A stretch of 40,347 bases of DNA from Thermoleophilaceae bacterium (GTDB lineage: Bacteria > Actinomycetota > Thermoleophilia > Solirubrobacterales > Thermoleophilaceae): positions 1 through 40,347 of the forward strand of contig DASUWY010000084.1 in the NCBI GenBank assembly GCA_036378175.1, written 5' to 3'. A program made the translations under genes and the position numbers. Below the pieces are notes generated by a model. It searched no databases, was not told where the DNA came from, and saw only the letters and a list, made by a program, of their open reading frames with translations. The first letter of the stretch is position 1, and every line of letters begins with the position of its first letter. This document shows, in pieces, positions 30,552 to 40,347 of the stretch.

Positions 30552-33158
30552 GTGCCCGACGAGGATCGTCTAGAGCGGCTGCGCGCCCGAACCCGCTACG
30601 CGCCGGCGGACGTCGAGCCCGGCGTGTTCACGCGCTGGGATGAGTCCGGCATCTTCCACCCGGAGCCGGAGGGCGACGCTCGGGAGAACTTCTCCATCGC
30701 GATCCCGCCTCCGAACGTCACCGGCGTGCTCCACATGGGTCACGCGCTGAACGGCTCGATCCAGGACACTCTGATCCGCCTGCGACGGATGCAGGGCCGG
30801 CGCACCAAGTGGATCTTCGGCACCGACCACGCCGGCATCGCCACGCAGGTGCAGGTGGAGAAGCAGCTGGCGGCCGAGGGCACGAGCCGCCAGGAGATCG
30901 GCCGTGAGGCGTTCGTCGAGCGTGTGTGGAAGTGGCGCGAGCAGTACGGCCGCACGATCGTCGAGCAGTTCAAGCGCCTCGGCGCGTCCGCGGACTACGA
31001 GGACGAGCGCTTCACGATGGACGACGAGTACGTCCGCGCGGTCACGCACGTGTTCGTCCGCCTGTACGAGAAGGGGCTGATCTACCGCGACAACTACATG
31101 GTCAACTGGGACCCCGGCCTCGGCTCCGCGATCTCGGACCTCGAGGTGGAGCAGCGCAGCGTGGAGGACGTGCTCTACTCGATCGACTACCCGCTCGAGT
31201 CGGGTTCCGGCTCCATCACGATCGCGACCGTGCGGCCGGAGACGATGCTCGCGGACACGGCGATCGCCGTGAACCCGAACGACGAGCGCTACACGCGCCT
31301 GATCGGCGAGACGGCGATCCTCCCGCTCGTTGGGCGGCGTCTGAAGATCATTCCCGACGAGTACGTCGACCCCGGGTTCGGCACCGGTGCGCTGAAGATC
31401 ACGCCCGGCCACGATCCGAACGACTTCGAGATCGGCCGCAAGCATGGCCTCGAGGTGGTCTCGGCGATCGGCGAGGACGGCCGCATGACGGCGGCCGCCG
31501 GAGAGCGCTTCGCCGGCATGGAGGTGGAGGAGGCGCGCGCGGCGGTGGTGAAGGCACTCGACGCGGATGGCCTGATCTCCGCCCGCTCGCCGTACCTGCA
31601 CGACGTGCCGTACTCGCACCGCAGCGGTCGCCGCATCGAGCCATTGATCTCGCTCCAGTGGTTCTGCGACATGGAGCGTCTCGCGGAGCCGGCGATCGCC
31701 GCGGCGAAGGACGGGACGCTGCGCTTCCACCCGGAGCGGCCGTGGACGAAGGTCTATCTCGACTGGCTGGAGAACATCCGCCCCTGGTGCATCTCGCGCC
31801 AGCTCTGGTGGGGCCACCAGCTGCCCGTGTACTACTGCGACAGCTGCGACGAGACGGTGGTGAGCGAGCAGCCCCCGGATGGCTGCCCGTCGTGCGGGGG
31901 AGCCCTGCGGCGCGACCCGGACGTGCTGGACACCTGGTTCTCCTCGGCGCTGTGGCCGTTCGCCACGCTCGGCTGGCCGAAGGAGACGCCCGAGCTCGCC
32001 GCTTTCTACCCCACGGACGCGCTGATCACCGCGCGGGACATCATCTTCCTCTGGGTCGCGCGGATGGTGATGATGGGCGTGGAGTTCACGGGCGAGCTGC
32101 CGTTCACCGACGTGCCGATCACGGCGGTGATCCAGGCACCTGACGGCCGCCGCATGTCGAAGTCGCTCGGCACGGGCATCGACCCGCTCGACGAGATCGA
32201 GGCGCACGGCGCCGACGCGGTGCGCTTCGGTCTGCTCGCGATGGCCTCCACGCAGGACGTGCGCTACTCGGAGAAGCGGGTGAAGCAGGGCGCCGACCTC
32301 GCGAACAAGCTCTGGAACGCATCACGCTTCGTGATCCTCAACGTGGACGACGTGCCGGCGGAGCCGCGGCCCGAGACCGTGGAGGACCGCTGGATCCTGT
32401 CGCGCCTCGAGCGAGCCACCGATGAGATCACCGGGCTGATCGAGGGCTTTCAGCTGTCCCGCGCGGCACTCGCGCTCTACGACGTGCTCTGGGGCGAGGT
32501 GTGCGACTGGTACATCGAGCTCGTCAAGCCGCGCCTCTACGACAAGGAGGCGGACCGCTCCGCGCTCTCGGCGAACCTGCTGCACGTGCTCGAGCGGGTG
32601 CTCACGCTGCTTCACCCGATGATGCCGTTCGTGACCGAGGAGATCTGGTCGTTCCTTCCCGGCGAGCGTGGGCTGCTCGCCGCCTCGAGCTGGCCGGAGC
32701 GGCGGCCCGACGCCGTGGATCCGGAGGCCGAGCGCGTGGTGGGCGACCTCATCGAGGCGGTGACCGCGGTGCGCCGCTGGCGCGACGAGGTGGGCGTTCC
32801 CGCCGGCACGCGCGTGCGCGCACGCGTGGCCGCTGAGGGCTACGAGCACACCGCGCCCCATCTCGCGCAGCTCTCGAGGCTCGAGCTCGTGGACGGCGAT
32901 GTGAACGGAGACGTAGAGACGTCTGTGGCGATCCCCGGGGGCGCGGTGCAGGTGTACGCGACGGAGGCCGTTGACGCCGGCGAGGCCGAGCGCCGCCGCC
33001 AGGCCAAGCGCGACCAGCTCACGGGCGAGATCAAGCGCGCCGAGGGGAAGCTCTCCAACCAGCAGTTCGTGGAGAAGGCGCCGGCTCACGTGGTGCAGGC
33101 AGAGCGCGAGAAGCTCGAGCGCTTCAAGGCGGAGCTCGAGGAGCTCGAGGGCCAGTGA
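30552..33158 (+). CDS. valS: Valyl-tRNA synthetase
   Basis: An 868-aa class I tRNA synthetase that charges tRNA-Val and edits mischarged threonine. The HIGH motif is HMGH (61-64) in PPPNVTGVLHMGHALNG and KMSKS is RMSKS (534-538). The editing domain lies around 190-330. CWFSSALWPF-type core is present as DTWFSSALWPF, and the C-terminal coiled coil (about 800-865) is the tRNA-clamping arm. Start GTG 30552 is chosen over 30534 because of the leaderless -10 box. The stop overlaps folC (GTGA). Confidence 0.96.
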   Translation: MPDEDRLERLRARTRYAPADVEPGVFTRWDESGIFHPEPEGDARENFSIAIPPPNVTGVLHMGHALNGSIQDTLIRLRRMQGRRTKWIFGTDHAGIATQVQVEKQLAAEGTSRQEIGREAFVERVWKWREQYGRTIVEQFKRLGASADYEDERFTMDDEYVRAVTHVFVRLYEKGLIYRDNYMVNWDPGLGSAISDLEVEQRSVEDVLYSIDYPLESGSGSITIATVRPETMLADTAIAVNPNDERYTRLIGETAILPLVGRRLKIIPDEYVDPGFGTGALKITPGHDPNDFEIGRKHGLEVVSAIGEDGRMTAAAGERFAGMEVEEARAAVVKALDADGLISARSPYLHDVPYSHRSGRRIEPLISLQWFCDMERLAEPAIAAAKDGTLRFHPERPWTKVYLDWLENIRPWCISRQLWWGHQLPVYYCDSCDETVVSEQPPDGCPSCGGALRRDPDVLDTWFSSALWPFATLGWPKETPELAAFYPTDALITARDIIFLWVARMVMMGVEFTGELPFTDVPITAVIQAPDGRRMSKSLGTGIDPLDEIEAHGADAVRFGLLAMASTQDVRYSEKRVKQGADLANKLWNASRFVILNVDDVPAEPRPETVEDRWILSRLERATDEITGLIEGFQLSRAALALYDVLWGEVCDWYIELVKPRLYDKEADRSALSANLLHVLERVLTLLHPMMPFVTEEIWSFLPGERGLLAASSWPERRPDAVDPEAERVVGDLIEAVTAVRRWRDEVGVPAGTRVRARVAAEGYEHTAPHLAQLSRLELVDGDVNGDVETSVAIPGGAVQVYATEAVDAGEAERRRQAKRDQLTGEIKRAEGKLSNQQFVEKAPAHVVQAEREKLERFKAELEELEGQ

Positions 33159-34390
33159 ACCTGCGCCAGGCGGAGGAGTACCTGCTCGACCTCGAGCTCT
33201 TCGGCATGCGCTTCGGGCTCGACCGCATGCACAAGCTGATGACCGTGCTCGGGATGCCGCAGCGGCGCTTCGCCTCCATCCACGTGGTGGGAACGAACGG
33301 CAAGTCGTCCACCGTGCGCTTCATCGCCGGGATCCTCGAGCGCCACGGCATCCGCACCGGCAGCTACACGTCCCCGCACCTCGTGTCCTTCACGGATCGC
33401 ATCGAGGTGGGGGAGGAGCCGATCGCCGACGCCGACTTCGCGGCCGCGGTCACTCGAGCAGCGCACGCGGCGGAGCTCGTGAATCGCACCCAGGAGCCTG
33501 GCGACACGGTCACGCAGTTCGAGGCGCTCACCGCCGCCGCGTACCACGAGCTGGCGCGCCGCGGCGTGGAGGTGGCGGTGATCGAGGCAGGACTTGGCGG
33601 CCGCTACGACGCCACCAACGTGATCCCGTCGAAGGTGCAGGTGCTCACCGGAGTCGGCCTCGAGCACACGCGCTGGCTCGGGCCCACGATCACCGACATC
33701 GCGGAGGAGAAGCTCGCCGTGGTGCGCGACCAGGGTGTGCTCGTCACCGGCGATCTCCACCCGGACGCGGAGGCGGTGGCCGAGCGCGTGGCCGCCGATC
33801 GCCACGCGCGCCGGCTGCACGCGGGACCGGCCGGCGATTACCCGCTCGCCGCGCGGGGGGCGTTCCAACGCGCCAACTTCTCGCTCGCCCGCGCGGCCGC
33901 CGAGGCATTCCTCGGCGAGCTGGACGAGGGCGCCGTGCGGCGCGCCGCGGCGGAGGTGAGCGTGCCCGGGCGGATGCAGGTGGTGGCGGACCGGCCGCTC
34001 ACCGTGCTCGATGGCGCGCACAACCCCGCGGGCGCGCGTGCGGTGGCGGACGCGCTGTCGGAGGTGGTGGAAGGGCGCCCGACCGTCGGCGTGATCGGCG
34101 TGCTCGACGACAAGGACGCCGCCGGCATGCTGAAGGCGCTCCTGCCGCGGCTCGACCGCGTGGTGTTCACGCGCAGCACCAATCCGCGCTCGCTCTCGCC
34201 GGGAACGCTCGAAAGTCTCGCTTCAAAGCTGGGGCGACCGCCCTCTGAGACGGTCGGCGATCCGCGTGCCGCACTGGCCCGCGCGCAGCAGCTCGCGGGT
34301 GAGCACGGCGCCGTTCTCGCCACCGGCTCGATCTATCTCATCGCCGATCTCGTGAGGGTCGGGCGCGCGGCACGCGCGTCCACGCTATGA
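33155..34390 (+). CDS. folC: Folylpolyglutamate synthase / dihydrofolate synthase
   Basis: A 411-aa Mur-ligase-like ATPase that adds glutamate to folates. The P-loop is G46-T-N-G-K-S-S-T53. TSPHLVSFTDRIEV, EAGLGGRYDATNV and LDGAHNPAG are signature motifs. A GTG start overlaps the valS stop (GTGA). The valS-folC order is common in Gram-positives. The stop overlaps the ATG of a 40-aa membrane peptide (ATGA). Confidence 0.94.
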   Translation: MNLRQAEEYLLDLELFGMRFGLDRMHKLMTVLGMPQRRFASIHVVGTNGKSSTVRFIAGILERHGIRTGSYTSPHLVSFTDRIEVGEEPIADADFAAAVTRAAHAAELVNRTQEPGDTVTQFEALTAAAYHELARRGVEVAVIEAGLGGRYDATNVIPSKVQVLTGVGLEHTRWLGPTITDIAEEKLAVVRDQGVLVTGDLHPDAEAVAERVAADRHARRLHAGPAGDYPLAARGAFQRANFSLARAAAEAFLGELDEGAVRRAAAEVSVPGRMQVVADRPLTVLDGAHNPAGARAVADALSEVVEGRPTVGVIGVLDDKDAAGMLKALLPRLDRVVFTRSTNPRSLSPGTLESLASKLGRPPSETVGDPRAALARAQQLAGEHGAVLATGSIYLIADLVRVGRAARASTL

Positions 34391-34509
34391 ACGACGACCG
34401 CGAGTTTCCGAGCCTGTTCACGATGATCGGGATCGTGGCCGTGGTGGTGGCGGTGGTGATCCTCGTGTTCTTCGGGATCGGCTACCTCATCGGCCGCGTG
34501 GTCCTGTAG
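34387..34509 (+). CDS. 40-aa single-pass membrane peptide
   Basis: Forty residues: an acidic head (NDDREFPSLF), one long hydrophobic helix (about 12-37, mostly Val/Ile/Gly), and a short basic end. Its ATG overlaps the folC stop (ATGA), so it would be translated by coupling. No family recognised. The clean TM design and overlap support reality, but it is short. Confidence 0.6.
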   Translation: MNDDREFPSLFTMIGIVAVVVAVVILVFFGIGYLIGRVVL

Positions 34510-34581
34510 ATACACTTCCGGAGGGGTTTCGGACGGTCCGGCAGATCCGTTTCACCGGCCCGAGAAATACCCCATCCCGAC

Positions 34582-34587
34582 TACACT
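34582..34587 (+). promoter_or_regulatory. Candidate -10 (TACACT) of the double zinc ribbon gene
   Basis: TACACT ends 10 nt before the ATG at 34598. A second TACACT at 34511-34516 just after the previous stop could drive a longer leader. Confidence 0.5.
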
Positions 34588-34597
34588 CCGGCCACCC

Positions 34598-35197
34598 ATG
34601 GGCCTTCTCGCCATCTTCGGCATCCACAACGACACGGTGAACCGCGTCGTGAGCCTGCTGATCCTGTTCCTGGTGGTGATCTGGCTGGCCCTGATCTACT
34701 GGACCTATGCCGACGCCAAGCGGCGGATCGCGGACCCGATGCTGGTTGGCTGCGCGACGCTCTGCTCGGTGTTCCCCTTCCTCGGCACGATCATCTACAT
34801 GATCGTTCGGCCGCCCGAGTACCTCGAGGATGCGCGCGAGCGCGAGATCGAGATCGCCGCCGCCGAGGCGCGGCTGGCGGAGCTCGAGCAGGGCTGCCCG
34901 TATTGCGGTTTCCGAGTGGAGAAGGCGTTCCTGCGCTGCCCGAGCTGCCTGCGGCGGCTCAAGGAGCCGTGCCAGACGTGCGGCAAGCCGCTCGACCCGC
35001 TCTGGAAGATCTGCCCGTATTGCGAGTCGGAGATTCCCGGCGGCGCCGCGCCCGCGGTGTCCGAGCCGGCGAGGCGCAGGTCGAGCAGGCGCTCGTCCGC
35101 AGCGTCCACTCTGGCCGAGTCGCCGCCGCCCCCGCGGCGGCAGCCGCCCCGCGGCGACGAGGGCACCACGCTCTCCTCGAGCCCGCCCGGCGCCTGA
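34598..35197 (+). CDS. Double zinc ribbon membrane protein
   Basis: A 199-aa protein with two N-terminal membrane helices (about 17-36 and 49-70), a charged helix (72-98), then four CxxC knuckles: C100/C103, C114/C117, C125/C128 and C139/C142, a double zinc ribbon (DZR) that can bind two zinc ions. The tail (150-199) is disordered, Ser/Arg/Pro-rich. It probably organises a membrane complex; no specific function is known. ndk starts 24 bp downstream with its own ribosome site. Confidence 0.85.
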   Translation: MGLLAIFGIHNDTVNRVVSLLILFLVVIWLALIYWTYADAKRRIADPMLVGCATLCSVFPFLGTIIYMIVRPPEYLEDAREREIEIAAAEARLAELEQGCPYCGFRVEKAFLRCPSCLRRLKEPCQTCGKPLDPLWKICPYCESEIPGGAAPAVSEPARRRSSRRSSAASTLAESPPPPRRQPPRGDEGTTLSSSPPGA

Positions 35198-35221
35198 TCC
35201 CGAAGTCGAAAGGAAGCACCC

Positions 35222-35629
35222 TTGGAGAGGACCCTGATCCTTGTCAAGCCGGACGCGTTCGCCCGCGGCCTCACCGGAGAGGTGATCGCGCGCTTCGAGC
35301 GCAAGGGCCTGCGCATCGTCGCTCTCAAGCACATGCAGGTGGAGCGCGAGCTGGCCGAGCAGCACTACGCGGAACATGCCGAGAAGCCGTTCTTCGGCGA
35401 GCTCGTTGAGTTCATCACCGGTGGCCCGCTCGTGGCGATGGTGCTGGAGGGCCACGAGGCCGTCAAGGCCGCGCGCCAGGTGATCGGCGCGACCAACCCG
35501 CTCGAGGCCGCTCCGGGCTCGATCCGAGGTGACTACGCCCTCGAGGTTCAGACGAACCTCGTGCACGGCTCGGATGGACCGCAGTCATCCGCCCGCGAGG
35601 TCGGCCTCTTCTTCCCCGACCTCGCCTAG
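35222..35629 (+). CDS. ndk: Nucleoside diphosphate kinase
   Basis: A 135-aa enzyme that equilibrates NTP pools. The catalytic histidine is H115 in NLVHGSDG, and [20 protein letters not shown] is the standard N-terminus. Starts at TTG (35222) preceded by GAAAGGAAG. maf begins 5 bp after the stop, so the two share a message. Confidence 0.96.
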   Translation: MERTLILVKPDAFARGLTGEVIARFERKGLRIVALKHMQVERELAEQHYAEHAEKPFFGELVEFITGGPLVAMVLEGHEAVKAARQVIGATNPLEAAPGSIRGDYALEVQTNLVHGSDGPQSSAREVGLFFPDLA

Positions 35630-35634
35630 CTCAG

Positions 35635-36171
35635 ATGCTCACCCTCGCGTCGGCCTCGCCGCAGCGGCGGGCGATCCTCGCCCAGCTCGGCGTGGACTTC
35701 GAGGTGGTGGTGCCGGAGGTGGAGGAGCTCACAGGCGGCGAGCCGCGCGCGACCGTGGTGGAGAACGCGCTCCGCAAGGCGCGCGCCGTTCCGGGAGATC
35801 CCGTGCTTGGCGCCGACACCGAGGTGGTGCTCGACGGGCGCGTGTTCGGCAAGGCGGCCTCCGAGGAGGAGGCCGAGGACTTCCTGAGGCGGCTGTCCGG
35901 CCGCACCCACGAGGTATGGGGTGGGTTGGCGCTGCGGCGCGACGGCAACGAGAGCACGTGCTCGGCGGTGACGAAGGTGCGCTTCCGGCGCCTCGAGGCG
36001 CGCGACATCGCCTGGTACATCGGCACCGGCGAGTGGCGGGAGCGCGCCGGCGCGTATGCGATCCAGGGCAGAGGCGCGGCCCTGGTCGAGGAGATCGAGG
36101 GCGACTTCTGGAACGTCGTCGGCCTGCCCGTGGCGGAGCTCGTGAGGCTCGCGCCGGATCTCCTGGCCTAG
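35635..36171 (+). CDS. maf: Maf-type nucleotide pyrophosphatase
   Basis: A 178-aa member of the Maf/HAM1-like family that hydrolyses non-canonical or specific NTPs to monophosphates. LASASPQRR (4-12) is the signature. LGADTEVVLDGRVFGK (about 58-73) supplies the metal-binding acidic residues and AGAYAIQGRGA the later motif. Follows ndk by 5 bp; both act on nucleotide pools. A GC stem-loop of repeat-rich sequence follows. Confidence 0.93.
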   Translation: MLTLASASPQRRAILAQLGVDFEVVVPEVEELTGGEPRATVVENALRKARAVPGDPVLGADTEVVLDGRVFGKAASEEEAEDFLRRLSGRTHEVWGGLALRRDGNESTCSAVTKVRFRRLEARDIAWYIGTGEWRERAGAYAIQGRGAALVEEIEGDFWNVVGLPVAELVRLAPDLLA

Positions 36172-37544
<1,373 letters not shown>

Positions 37545-37552
37545 CGGCGCGC

Positions 37553-37567
37553 GGGAGGTACACCTCC
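37553..37567 (+). promoter_or_regulatory. Shine-Dalgarno of mreC inside a small hairpin
   Basis: The ribosome site GGGAGG (37553-37558) can pair through GGAGG (37554-37558) with CCTCC (37563-37567) around TACA. The GTG start follows at 37569. Translation of mreC may depend on mreB ribosomes opening it. Confidence 0.5.
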
Positions 37568-37568
37568 G

Positions 37569-38453
37569 GTGTACGACAAGAAGGTTGTCCGCAGACGACG
37601 GGCAGTGCTGGGCGTGCTCGTCGCCCTCTCGATAGGACTTCTCACCGTCTACTTCGGTGAGAACGGCGGCGGCATCCTGCACTCCTTCCAGAACGGCACC
37701 TCCGCCGTCTTCTCGCCGCTCGAGAAGGGCGTGAGCATTGTCTTCAAGCCGGTGAGCAACCTCACCCACTGGACCGGCGACGTGTTCCACGCGAAGAAGG
37801 AGAACAAGCAGCTCAAGAAGCAGGTGCAGCAGCTTCAGGCCGAGCTGGCGCAGAACCAGACCGCTCAGCGCGACGCCGCGGAGCTGCGCTCGCTCGTGGG
37901 TCTGCCGCGCTCGAGCAACTTCGCATCGGGCGACAAGCTCATCACCGCGCGCGTGATCTCGCGCTCGCCCACCGTCTGGTACTCGAACGTGGTGATCAAC
38001 GCCGGCAGCGGATCGGGCGTGCACATCGACGATCCGGTGATCGCCGCGGGAGGCCTCGCCGGCAAGGTCACGTCCGTGAGCGGCGGAGAGGCGATCGTCA
38101 CGCTGATCACCGACGAGTCGAGCGCAGTCTCCGCCGAGGTGATGCCCGACGGGTCGAACGGGATCGTCCGGCCCGAGGTGGGCAACCCGAACGACATGCT
38201 GCTCGACTACATCGACAAGGGCGCGAAGATCCGGAAGGGCGACAGCGTCGTGACCTCGGGCTTCACCAGCTCGAAGCTCGACTCGCTGTTCCCGCGCGGC
38301 ATCCCGATCGGGAAGGTGACGAAGGTGTCGCCGAGCGAGCTCGAGCAGTACCAGCGCGTGCACATCGAGCCGTACGCGGATCTCCGGCGGATGAACTACG
38401 TACAGGTATTGACGGGCAACGCGGAGCAGCAGCGGGCGCAGGTGGTCAAGTGA
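37569..38453 (+). CDS. mreC: Cell shape-determining protein MreC
   Basis: A 294-aa bitopic membrane protein linking MreB to PBP2. One membrane helix (about 11-30) precedes a coiled coil (about 75-110, KKENKQLKKQVQQLQAEL) and the paired beta-barrel domains, with VISRSPTVWYSNVVINAGSGSGV and AGGLAGKVTSV as family motifs. GTG start at 37569. Its stop overlaps mreD (GTGA). Confidence 0.95.
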   Translation: MYDKKVVRRRRAVLGVLVALSIGLLTVYFGENGGGILHSFQNGTSAVFSPLEKGVSIVFKPVSNLTHWTGDVFHAKKENKQLKKQVQQLQAELAQNQTAQRDAAELRSLVGLPRSSNFASGDKLITARVISRSPTVWYSNVVINAGSGSGVHIDDPVIAAGGLAGKVTSVSGGEAIVTLITDESSAVSAEVMPDGSNGIVRPEVGNPNDMLLDYIDKGAKIRKGDSVVTSGFTSSKLDSLFPRGIPIGKVTKVSPSELEQYQRVHIEPYADLRRMNYVQVLTGNAEQQRAQVVK

Positions 38454-39028
38454 TCCTCACCCCGGGGACCGTCGTGCGGCTGGCCCTGCTCGTGATCTTC
38501 ACGGTGGTGATCCAGGTGTCCGGACTGGAGAGCATCCCGCTCCTCGGCGGGACGATCGACCTGATCCCGCTCGTGGTGGGCGCGGTGGCGCTGTACGGCG
38601 GCAGCATCGCCGGGGCGGCGATGGGCTTCTGCTGCGGGCTGTTGCTCGACTTCATCGTCGGCCAGGACGTGGGCGCCTCCTCGCTCGTGCTCACCGCGGT
38701 GGGCTACTTCGCGGGGCGCTACGGCGAGGTGAACGAGCCCGCGAACGCGCTGCTGCCGATTCCCGTGGGCGCCGCCACCACGGCGGCTTACCTCGTGGGC
38801 ACGACGATCGTGAGCCTGATGCTGTCCTTCGACGCGTCGCTCAGCATCCTCGCGTTCCGCGACATGTTCCTCACCCTTTTCCTCAACACGCTGGTGGCGC
38901 TGCCGGTGTTCGCCCTCGTGCGCAAGATCATCAGGCCGGTGCTCACCCGCGACCCGCTCGACCGCCGCCGCAAGCGCGCGCAGCCGATCGAGTCCGGCCC
39001 CATCGGCCTGAGAGGGCTGGGCATCTAG
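38450..39028 (+). CDS. mreD: Rod shape-determining membrane protein MreD
   Basis: A 192-aa integral membrane protein with about five or six helices; MreD is the third core elongasome protein. Recognised by position, by size and by the family style of short helices (VIQVSGLESIPLLGG, GFCCGLLLDFIVGQDVG). GTG start overlaps the mreC stop, so coupled. Basic C-terminal tail. Confidence 0.9.
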   Translation: MILTPGTVVRLALLVIFTVVIQVSGLESIPLLGGTIDLIPLVVGAVALYGGSIAGAAMGFCCGLLLDFIVGQDVGASSLVLTAVGYFAGRYGEVNEPANALLPIPVGAATTAAYLVGTTIVSLMLSFDASLSILAFRDMFLTLFLNTLVALPVFALVRKIIRPVLTRDPLDRRRKRAQPIESGPIGLRGLGI

Positions 39029-39034
39029 GTCGGC

Positions 39035-40347
39035 ATGTATCTCGACAACGAGAACCGGCCCGCCATCACTCCTCAGCTGGCGCTCCGCGTCGCGATCCTC
39101 GGCGGCATCGCGCTCGTGATGTTCGCGATCGTCTTCTTCAGGCTCTGGTACCTGCAGGTGCTGTCCGGCGACAAGTACCTCGCGCAGGCGCGCGACAACC
39201 AGGTGCGGAACATCCTGATCCAGGCGCCGCGCGGGAAGATCGTGGACCGCAACGGCAACGTGCTCGTGGACAACCGCGTGGCGTACGCCGTCTCGATCAG
39301 CCCGGACAAGCTGCCCCTGCGCCAGGCCACGAAGACCGAGCTCTACGCGCGGCTGGCGCGGGTGCTCGGAATGAGCCGCCGGCAGATCCGCACAACAGTC
39401 CGCACCCAGCTCAGGGCTCAGCCGTTCGCGAAGGCCACGGTGAAGACCGACGTTGGTCGCAACGTGTTCTCGTACATCCTCGAGCACCAGACAGCGTTCC
39501 CCGGGGTGTCGGTGGATCAGGTCTACCTGCGCCACTACCCGTACCACGACCTGGCGGCCCAGATCATGGGCACGGTGGGCCGCGTGACCGCGCAGGAGCT
39601 CAAGCTGCCGGACTTCAAGGGCGTGAACCAGAACGACAGCGTGGGCCAGGCGGGCATCGAGTCCTCCTACGACCGCTACCTGCGCGGGCAGGACGGCGCG
39701 GCGCGCGTACAGGTGGATGCGTCCGGCAACCTCCGCGGCGAGTTCGCCAAGAAGCAGCCTGTGCAGGGCCACGAGCTGCGGCTCACGCTCAACCTGGAGG
39801 CGCAGAAGATCGGGCAGGCGGCGCTGGCGGGCCGGCGCGGCGGATTCGTCGCGATGGACGTGCACAACGGCTCCGTGTACGCCCTCGGCAGCTCGCCGAC
39901 GTTCGACCCGAACGTCTTCTCGAAGGGCGTGAAGGAGTCCGTCTACAAGGCGCTCAACAACCCGAACAACGGCGCGCCGCTCGCCAACCGGGCGATCCAG
40001 GGCCTCTATCCCACGGGCTCGACCTTCAAGCCGATCACGTCTGTGGCGGCGCTGAGCTGCGGCGTGCTCACCCCGAGCACCGTGATCTTCGACGGCGGCA
40101 CGTTCAAGCAGGGCAACATCGTGCGCCACAACGCCGGCAACGCGTCCTACGGCGCGCTCAACCTGGTGAACGCGCTGCGAGTGTCGAGCGACGTGTTCTT
40201 CTACAACGTGGGCGCCGAGCTGGGCACGCAGTGCGGCGGGCTCCAGCTCCAGAAGTGGGCGAGCAAGCTCGGAATCGGCCACAAGACGGGCATCGACCTG
40301 CCGGGCGAGCTGTCCGGGTTCCTGCCCACGCCGGACAAGATCAACAA
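39035..40347 (+). CDS. mrdA: Penicillin-binding protein 2 (3' truncated by window)
   Basis: The first 437 residues of a class B PBP, six bases after mreD. A short cytoplasmic head and one membrane helix (about 16-36, IALVMFAIVFFRLWYLQVL) lead into the pedestal domain (APRGKIVDRNG is the N1-box) and the transpeptidase domain. The catalytic serine is S329 in the SxxK motif YPTGSTFK (K332). SSDVFFYN is the second motif region. The third motif (KTG) and end lie past the window edge. PBP2 cross-links lateral wall with RodA. PBP3/FtsI is excluded by the mreBCD context and the family style. Confidence 0.94.
   Translation, partial: MYLDNENRPAITPQLALRVAILGGIALVMFAIVFFRLWYLQVLSGDKYLAQARDNQVRNILIQAPRGKIVDRNGNVLVDNRVAYAVSISPDKLPLRQATKTELYARLARVLGMSRRQIRTTVRTQLRAQPFAKATVKTDVGRNVFSYILEHQTAFPGVSVDQVYLRHYPYHDLAAQIMGTVGRVTAQELKLPDFKGVNQNDSVGQAGIESSYDRYLRGQDGAARVQVDASGNLRGEFAKKQPVQGHELRLTLNLEAQKIGQAALAGRRGGFVAMDVHNGSVYALGSSPTFDPNVFSKGVKESVYKALNNPNNGAPLANRAIQGLYPTGSTFKPITSVAALSCGVLTPSTVIFDGGTFKQGNIVRHNAGNASYGALNLVNALRVSSDVFFYNVGAELGTQCGGLQLQKWASKLGIGHKTGIDLPGELSGFLPTPDKIN

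Overview
This is a GC-rich, gene-dense chromosomal segment, with intergenic gaps mostly under 200 bp, from an actinobacterium. The best guess is class Thermoleophilia (Solirubrobacterales-like). That placement is inferred from protein style, extreme GC, the tig-clpP-clpX and ndk-maf...mreBCD-PBP2 order, a mycobacterial-type DsbA/VKOR pair, a PPOX-type flavoprotein and a two-component acyl desaturase. No 16S gene is present to prove it. I see no phage, IS element, CRISPR array or integrase; the region is a vertical housekeeping and accessory mix.

Layout. 1-3640 (+): the end of a ferredoxin reductase, its acyl-CoA desaturase partner, an SDR epimerase that appears to start at CTG, and a UlaG-like metallo-beta-lactamase-fold (MBL) hydrolase. 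3702-7970 (-): one probable operon read right to left, with a small membrane protein, a DsbA-like thiol oxidase, VKOR, heme A synthase and dihydroxyacid dehydratase. 8029-9591: tRNA-Arg(TCT), a UDP-glucuronate decarboxylase-like SDR, a 90-aa protein and tRNA-His(GTG). 9613-10416 (-): a membrane-anchored protein ending in a 19-aa tandem repeat, and a small membrane protein. 10489-14130 (+): a double DUF1990 protein, a class IV aminotransferase coupled to a sulfotransferase-fold protein, and a VOC protein. 14093-20880: an ArsM-like methyltransferase, SDR, Xi-class GST, MTHFR, DedA, YihY, PPOX and membrane proteins. 20898-24303: tig, clpP, clpX. 24375-29762: a 57-aa LIM-like zinc-finger protein, a secreted protein, an MBL hydrolase, a cupredoxin lipoprotein and a GGDEF-EAL protein. 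29759-34509: L,D-transpeptidase (-), then valS-folC and a 40-aa membrane peptide. 34598-40347: a double zinc ribbon protein, ndk, maf, and mreB-mreC-mreD-PBP2, with PBP2 running off the window.

Working together. The desaturase and reductase form an electron-transfer pair for membrane lipids. DsbA and VKOR form a disulfide-making pathway next to heme A synthesis. Trigger factor and ClpXP form a folding/proteolysis axis. MreBCD-PBP2 is the lateral-wall elongasome. The cupredoxin lipoprotein and the c-di-GMP enzyme overlap by one base and may form a surface sensor and effector.

The most unusual signals are regulatory. (a) A near-identical 22-bp element, TAG-TGTC-N8-GACA-TAG, lies at the -10/+1 region of two strong promoters 14.5 kb apart. 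(b) Eleven genes have a TAnnnT -10 box 6-10 nt before the start codon, implying leaderless mRNAs and correcting several starts. (c) Two divergent -10 boxes overlap in front of tig. (d) A 43-bp near-perfect palindrome follows the PPOX gene. (e) Two convergent gene pairs share a CTAG as both stop codons. (f) SD-sequestering hairpins sit at clpX and mreC.
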